A DNA stretch of 64,000 bases from the NCBI GenBank assembly GCA_038501625.1, contig JAZAYU010000001.1, positions 2,356,001 through 2,420,000 on the forward strand, in the 5' to 3' direction. Position numbers and translations under genes: made by a program. Source of the DNA: Corbicula japonica. Lineage: Eukaryota > Mollusca > Bivalvia > Venerida > Cyrenidae. The notes below the pieces were generated by a model. The model was not told the DNA's origin, did no database searches, and saw nothing but the letters and a program-made list of their open reading frames with translations. This document shows, piece by piece, positions 58,183-64,000 of the stretch (position 1 is the stretch's first letter; each line of letters begins with the position of its first letter).

Positions 58183-58432
58183 TTACAACATAGATCTGTG
58201 CAGTCTGATCAGGATCTACACTGTTTGCTTTCAGATTTAGGTTATTTCTGACCTAAAAGCGATTTGGTCGCACATACATTAAAATGCATATACATGTATT
58301 TGGGCCCAAGATCATAAAACTAATCAGGAGACCAGTCTCAAATCTCAAGCATCTGATCCCTGGAGTCACCATTTCAGCCAATCTGATCTCAAGTTTTAGT
58401 TTTATGATCTTGGGCCAAGGAGTGAAGGGATA
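58183..58432. mobile_element. TTAA-MITE with nested PAL-MITE
   Basis: TTAA-MITE arms (gatcaggatctacactgttt; acatacattaaaatgcatat) are followed by a PAL-MITE at about 58308-58416 (gcccaagatcataaaac ... gttttatgatcttgggcc). The host end aaggagtgaaggg then closes it. Confidence 0.55.
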
Positions 58433-59516
58433 ATCACAGCTGGATGCTCAATACCCTGGCATTATTCAGCAGTCAGATCCAGCTGGGGTCCAGTAGGGTT
58501 GTTCGATTCCCCTTTTGGGCAGCAATATTAAATTTTCACGGAAACTTTGGCCAGAAAGTTGGAAAGTTGGTTGTTACAGTCAAGTAACTGCTCTATGACA
58601 GCCCTAAATAAACCCTTTCTGAAAGTCTTGCATCCTACCATGTAAGTCTAGACTGTATAATTATTATGCTAATTAAGTTATCATTTTCATTATCGGAAAG
58701 TCAGCAGAACATTTTTATTGTCTCATTAACCTCACAGTTAGCATCTAATTTTGAATGAACTCCTTTCACAAATTTCATTCTCAGTTACCATTAAATTTTG
58801 ATGAAAAACATTTTCTTAATTTCAGATTAATCTAAAAGATTTGATACAATTTCTGTTAGTGTTGGTGTTTTGGGGTTTTAAATTGAGTCTGTTCGTGACC
58901 TGCCTAAATTTTCTACTTTTGTCATAGGAGCATTTTAGACACAATGTAATAATGACTTGGGAATCTTCAGCATATTTTACCCAATACGGGAACATTCTTC
59001 ATTTGCAAGGTGTTCATACCAGAAAATCAGAGATTTACTTTTATGCTATTCAATTCAATTCTGTAGCAGCTGCTGTTTGTGTTTAAGTTGTTGTTTCCAG
59101 ATGTTACCTCTTTACTGAGAGCTTAAGTTTCATTACAAACGAAAATTGTACCCTAAGAGGCTATAATTAAAAATAAGCATCATATTACAGAATGAAGATG
59201 CACTTTTGTAGTAAATACATTTTTGCTTTAAAAATTTACAAAATATTAACACTTTATGATGCTATAAAATAACTGTGTAAAGTTACCTGGAGATGCCCTG
59301 TGATTAAAATAAGAATGTGCAATATCGCATTTAAAAATAACAAGTAAAAGATTTTGCAAAAAGGCCAATTATGGAATGACAGAGGAGCAGGCTAATTTAC
59401 TGCACAAAATGGGGCCAAGGGATATCATTCTTCCAGGTAGCTTGGATCCCCCAGATGTTGATAGTTTTATATTTGTCATTATCAATTGATTTAATTGCCT
59501 CCCTTTATAATTTTAG

Positions 59517-59651
59517 GGAAGCCAGTATCTGACAGTACGTACTCCAGAAACCAGCTGACAACATTTGCCTATGTTAGGAAAGGCAAGCTCCTTTACCAGT
59601 GGGCTAGACGGCTCTGTGTTATAACCGGTACCAGGCTTCTCATATACAGAG
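59517..59651 (+). CDS. PHLPP: PHLPP exon: linker and start of PH domain
   Basis: 135 bp between aattttag and G|gtatgt. Joined in phase 1 to the previous exon it reads FYAG-KPVSDSTYSRNQLTTFAYVRKG, then [20 protein letters not shown]. This aligns with vertebrate PHLPP, where the RA-like end FYGEKP leads to [44 protein letters not shown] is the first beta strands of the PH domain. Ends in phase 1. Confidence 0.88.
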
Positions 59652-61681
59652 GTATGTTCATTATAGAGTAGAATTCACTTATTTGGATAGTCTATTTGTC
59701 AGGATCCTTGATTCAATTAACCGGAGTATCATAATACATGGAGCTTACAAATTCTCAGTTTCGTCAGTGGTGGGTGAGGTAATGCACTCAGTAATATCTG
59801 TGTCATCATAGAATCCGGTTTTGAAGATAACCTATACTCTGTAAATGCGCTGTGTACATGTTTGATTCTTTCGACTTTTTTCCATTTTGGAGACATAGTC
59901 GACGCATTTTCTTTCTTGAATTTTCCTAGCCGAAATTTCATGATATTTATCCGATTACTTTACCACAATCTTCTTCTTCATGAAGAATTATTATCTCCCT
60001 TTGGGGTTCCAAAACGTTGCATATACGTAATTATAAAAACATCCTAAATTAAGATTCGTTGCAAGATCTAATTAACGTTCTAATTATCAAGCAATTATGG
60101 TTTAGTTTATTTGTTATTTTCATACATATGTCGAAAAAGAAAAGGTATTTTTCTGTTTCTTTCGTTTTACGATTTATCTTTTTTTATTCGAGAATTTCCC
60201 GGGGATCATCTTATGCATGTAAGAAACGAAAATTCTCACTGCGGGGAAACTTGTTTTTTGTGACGTCATTGCTATAAATGTATACTGTAAACATAATGCA
60301 CACCAGTGAACGGAAGTCATTATGTCACACAGGTGATAAACAATGAAAGATTATTGAGTTTACCGATAATGTACATTGCCTTTGGGCAGAAACGTGTGAC
60401 TTTCACGTAAGATTAGCGTCAAAATGCGTTATAAGGTGGGAAAATGCTATCTAAATAAACGAAATGCATGCTGGGGCCTATTCAAATAAAGAGAATATTT
60501 AGCATAGAAATATATAGAAATGTTTTTTTGTTTTAATATTCTATAATGACAAGCGAAATATTCAAATAACCGCTATTCAAATCAGTGGAATATACTGTAT
60601 TGACAATAATATTAATTTTGTGTTGCCCTTTGGATTGCTTTGTCAGTCCCTTCATCACAAAAACTTTAAGTTTTCTATAACATTCTCACTTCTTAATATT
60701 TCTTATACTTAATATTTCTAATACTTTTTTCATTAAACTTTCAAATTATATGCTTATGACATTGCAATACAGTCACGATGAAGCCAAAATATCTTTAGGT
60801 CAAGTTCACCTTTGACAGAGTTATGACATGAAATCTAAACTTGGCTATAACTATCACTTTCTTTTCCTGGCAAATTACCGGAAGGGTAACATAAGTGCGT
60901 AATTGAAGACTTATCTAGTTATTATATTTGATACTGCAGTATTTGCATCAAATGATGCTAGAGTGTAGATCAACAGTTGTTACTGAGTATGCATTATGTC
61001 ATATGATAAAGGCCTCTATCTACCTGTCACTCTGTCCCATGTCCTGCCTCATCCCATACACTTCCTATACCTTACAAACAATATTGTTCATGCTTTAAGG
61101 AAATTTGTTTTGCTTAAAATATTACTGGTTGATTAATAAACACAGTACCTATAAAATTTAATGTTGACAAAAAGTCATGTCTTTTGAAAGTCAGTAAAAG
61201 GTCAATGCACTCCAGCTTATTTGCACTTCAGTTTATTATCATTAAACTGCATAATTTGAGAATAAAGCCTTTTGAATAAATATGAGGTAATTCACTGAGA
61301 CCAAATAATAGGTTAAGTGTAAAACAGTTAAGTTAAAACTATTTTACACTCAACCCATGAAATGATGGAAAAATCTTATATACAGCAACCAAGTTTGATC
61401 AGCTACTTCAGGACCCATGAAAATAAAACTGACACCAGTCTGGTATCTCAAGCATCTGATTGGTTGAAACTGGGACCAGTATCAAAAGCTAAGACTTTTG
61501 AAACCTGTCTCCAATCTCACTTTTATGATCAGGCCCAGGTAATAGGAACGTCTCAAAAACTGCTAAAATACAAATAATTTAGCTATAATAATGGTTCTTT
61601 GTGTTTGACAACGGTGGGTTGGAAAGCTATGTGGTATCATAGAAGCACTTGACTTTGTTTGTTCTTCACTTATATCTACAG

Positions 61682-61741
61682 CGGTTAAGACCAAGTATTA
61701 CTGTGTTTGTTCCATGGCGCTTAACTGTCTTACATACAGAG
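61682..61741 (+). pseudogene. Possible relic of a duplicated PHLPP PH-domain exon
   Basis: After a good acceptor (cttatatctacag) the frame in the PHLPP phase reads VKTKYYCVCSMALNCLTYR, then G. This ends like the exon at 59517 ([15 protein letters not shown], G), with matching final bases acatacagag versus atatacagag. The donor GT is replaced by GA, and a stop follows at gttaatc. Similarity is short, so chance is possible. Confidence 0.25.
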
Positions 61742-62432
61742 GAATTCGCTGTTAATCTACCTTAAAAGGTGATGAATGAACTAAAGGTGAATGGAATCAA
61801 AGCAGATTACACCACCCACTCTTGGTCATATTTAAACAGACTGTCTCAAATTGATTAGATGAAATAAATATTTAAGGAACTTTAAAAGCCACCAAATGAC
61901 AAAAAAATATCAAAATATTGCAGGCAAATATTGCAGGCTCAGATTGATCAAGTCTATTTATCGGCACTAATGCAAATGCACATTACTAAACACCTGAGCC
62001 TCAGTTTGAGCCCAACTCAATATTAACACAGACATTTTCCTGCTCAACAGCCTTGAAAGAGCATAATTGATAACAGAATTGATTAAATGTATGGGGAGAC
62101 TTTTTACAGCCAACACATTGCAAATACAATGATTCTGTGATATTAAAAAAGATAAAAAAAGGAAGAGCATTTAGCACTGACTTTATGGATTGAAAATATC
62201 AAATGTTGTATATTTGACTTGCTTCCTATTATATTATAATTGTTACACAGTCAAACATATGTGTTGAGGCTTGCAGCTGAAGGGTTGACTTTCTTAAAAC
62301 ACTGAAATCCATGAAATCAAGTGACAAGTTGGTCTTTAGAGAATTTAAGCTCCCATTAATGTTGAAGGTGGTCTAAGACACGGGTTCCAATGTCATGGAG
62401 TTTCAGCTAAGCTAACTGTCCTGCAATGAAAA

Positions 62433-62830
62433 TCTAAGTGTGTACAGTGCACTGCTAGGTGTGTACAGTGCACTGCTAGGTGTGTACAGTGCACTTTTAA
62501 GTGTGTACGGTGCACTGCTAGGTGTGTACAGTGCACTGTTAGGTGTGAACAGTGCACTGCTAGGTGTGTACAGTGCACTTTTAGGTGTGTACAGTGCGCT
62601 GTTATGTGTGTACAGTGCACTGCTAGGTGTGTACAGTGCACTGCTAGGTTTGTACAGTGCACTTTTAGGTACATACAGTGCACTGCTAGGTTTGTACAGT
62701 GCACTTTTAGGTACATACAGTGCACTGCTAGGTGTGTACAGTGCACTGCTAGGTGTTTAAAGTGCACTGCTAGGTGTGTATGGTGTACTGCTCAGTGTGT
62801 ACAGTGCACTGCTTGATGTGTACAGTGCGC
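62433..62830. repeat. 21-bp minisatellite, about 19 units
   Basis: Unit tgtgtacagtgcactgctagg (split here as tgtgtacagt + gcactgctagg). Variants include cttttagg and gtacatac forms. Each unit contains the palindrome gtgcac within acagtgcactg. Because 21 is a multiple of three and neither strand has stops, both strands show 7-residue-repeat frames (VYSALLG on +, HLAVHCT on -); not genes. Confidence 0.85.
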
Positions 62831-62934
62831 TAGAAAGAAACATTGACCGACATTTTGCTTACTAAAGATGGCTGTTAAATTTTATTTCATGCAAATGACA
62901 CAAAATATCGAAAGCAGTAAAATATCTGAATTAA

Positions 62935-63138
62935 CCCTTTACTCCATATCTATTGGTTTTAACCCATTTGCAAAGAGTGAAGTGCCATCTGATCAAGATC
63001 TACACAGTTTGATTAATAAGGTTTTCTATGAACTAGAAGCTACCAGTGCAGATCCTGATCAGATATCACAGATGTGCCAGTTGATCTGGATCTTTGCAGG
63101 TTGCACTTGCAATTAAACCCATATATATGAAGTAAAGG
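62935..63138. mobile_element. TTAA-MITE copy in PHLPP intron
   Basis: TTAA at 62931-62934, CCCTTTACTCCATATCTATT; right end tatgaagtaaagg without TTAA. Confidence 0.55.
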
Positions 63139-63389
63139 AATAGAAAAGTACAGTACTAAAATTTGGTTCTATGACCTGCTTGAACTGATCTACTACCTAT
63201 GGTAGTTCATCTCTTTTATTATATAAAAACATTTTTATCTTCTATTTTTCAAATTTGATAGTCAGTCAGGTGTATTGCATTTCAAAACACTATCTCTGAT
63301 TTCATGTTTTATAATTTTGGGAAAAGATTAGGAGTTTATAAAAATTATTGTGACAGTTATGACAAATTTGCCCAAGAAATGGGGTATTT

Positions 63390-63530
63390 GCCCAAGGTTA
63401 TAAAACTGAGCATGGAAACCAGTCTCAAATCTCAAGCATCTGATTGGCTGAAATGGCGACCAGTCGCCATTTCAGCCAATCAGATGCTTGAGATTTAAGA
63501 CTGGTTTCCAATCTCAGCTTTATAACCTCC
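63390..63530. mobile_element. PAL-MITE copy, nearly perfect palindrome
   Basis: gcccaaggttataaaactga ... ctcagctttataacct; centre gcgaccagtcgc; CCAAT boxes intact on both arms. A TTAA-MITE remnant begins 10 bp further on. Confidence 0.75.
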
Positions 63531-63948
63531 AGTCATTATTTATCCATTTACTCCATATGTACCCTTTTACTGCATGGGCAAAAAGTGTTGATGAGCATAT
63601 TCATGCAGACTCATCCTCTGATCAGGATCTACACTGTTCACTTTTTGGCCTCCTGACTTGGCTCTTCAGATTTGGCTAATCCGGATCTTCACTTGTCCAA
63701 ATGGTTATGAACTGAGGTTTCATTATATTTTCTCAAGTGCAAATTCTGTTAATTTTGCATATTTCCTGCTAGGAAAAGTGCATAAAATCTGCGAAACAAA
63801 CCATGAACTATCTTATTTTATGAAAATATCACATCTGTGCGAATTCATGTCTACGGGTAAATGTCATTTTGGACCTCTGTGCAAAAATGTGTCCATGTTA
63901 AATTATACCACAGAATGCAGGGAGTTAATTGTAGATTTTACATTGCAG

Positions 63949-64000
63949 ACAAGACAAAGTCAGGGAACCCCACAGTTGTACAACTTGCCAAAGGTTCTGT
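63949..64000 (+). CDS. PHLPP: PHLPP exon (partial): PH domain continuation
   Basis: Acceptor acattgcag (to 63948). The first two bases complete a GAC codon with the previous exon, giving D-KTKSGNPTVVQLAKGS, which parallels the vertebrate PHLPP segment KDCQTGKMHILPLVGGK. The exon runs off the window. The rest of the PH domain, the LRR array and the PP2C-like phosphatase are expected downstream. Confidence 0.8.

Larger units (their letters stand above)
55898..59516 (+). other. PHLPP: PHLPP intron with MITE insertions
   Basis: A phase-1 intron of 3619 bp. It contains an old PAL-MITE (about 56218-56342), a younger one (about 56500-56604), TTAA-MITE material at 57149-57515, a TTAA-MITE/PAL-MITE nest at about 58183-58432 and a dispersed-repeat copy (58474-58628). 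No further exon seen. Confidence 0.75.
59652..63948 (+). other. PHLPP: PHLPP intron
   Basis: A phase-1 intron of 4297 bp. It carries a PAL-MITE-like hairpin at about 61425-61535, the 21-bp minisatellite (62433-62830), a TTAA-MITE (62935-63138), a PAL-MITE (63390-63530) and a TTAA-MITE remnant (about 63541-63700). An exon-3-like relic may lie at 61682-61741. Confidence 0.75.

Noticed and set aside
62393..62816. Frames of 124 (-), 106 (+) and 70 (+) codons
   Set aside because: By-products of the 21-bp minisatellite; open on both strands simultaneously.

Overview
This is non-coding-rich, AT-rich animal genomic DNA. It has GT-AG introns of several kilobases, no bacterial-style gene packing, and very many short transposable elements. 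The repeats point to a bivalve mollusc: core-repeat elements led by GTCT/CGGT microsatellites resemble the 'pearl' type described in bivalves. The species cannot be named from sequence alone.

Only two genes are supported with any strength. At the left edge (728-1863, + strand) lies what looks like the last coding exon of an unrecognised acidic, Ser-rich protein. It ends in an 11-residue tandem repeat that is cut short by a stop codon but continues as a relic for about 240 bp. At the right edge (about 53.2 kb to the window end, + strand) are the first exons of PHLPP, the PH-domain leucine-rich-repeat Akt/PKC phosphatase: a candidate start exon (53205-53296), a Ser-rich leader plus RA-like domain exon (55269-55897), and two PH-domain exons (59517-59651 and 63949 onward). 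The PH remainder, LRRs and PP2C-like phosphatase domain lie beyond the window. Several small exon-like segments between 11 and 29 kb could be alternative first exons of the same gene. A possible short minus-strand exon sits at 25.9-26.1 kb.

The rest is dominated by transposons. (i) About 45 copies or fragments of a ~234-bp double-hairpin MITE have CCCTTT...AAAGGG ends and TTAA target duplications (piggyBac-like; 'TTAA-MITE' below). (ii) About 13 copies of a ~145-bp nearly perfect palindromic MITE ('PAL-MITE') occur, several nested inside TTAA-MITEs. (iii) Three, possibly four, elements share one terminal grammar: a 5' hairpin, a 10-14 bp subterminal inverted repeat, a 3' hairpin and a terminal TAGTT. 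This is the layout of non-autonomous Helentrons (HINEs). (iv) A 1647-bp foldback element has ~430-bp inverted repeats, CACAGTG ends and a 5-bp duplication, as expected for Transib/RAG-like transposons. (v) There are three pogo/Tigger-like elements with TA duplications, a mariner deletion derivative, a GGGATGGGAATG-ended element, four other foldback palindromes and two tRNA-derived SINE heads.

Several minisatellites are present (33, 159, 37, 32, 28 and 21 bp units). Because their units lack stops, they produce long open frames that should not be read as genes. By the nesting order, PAL-MITE, mariner and pogo-like insertions are younger than the elements they interrupt.
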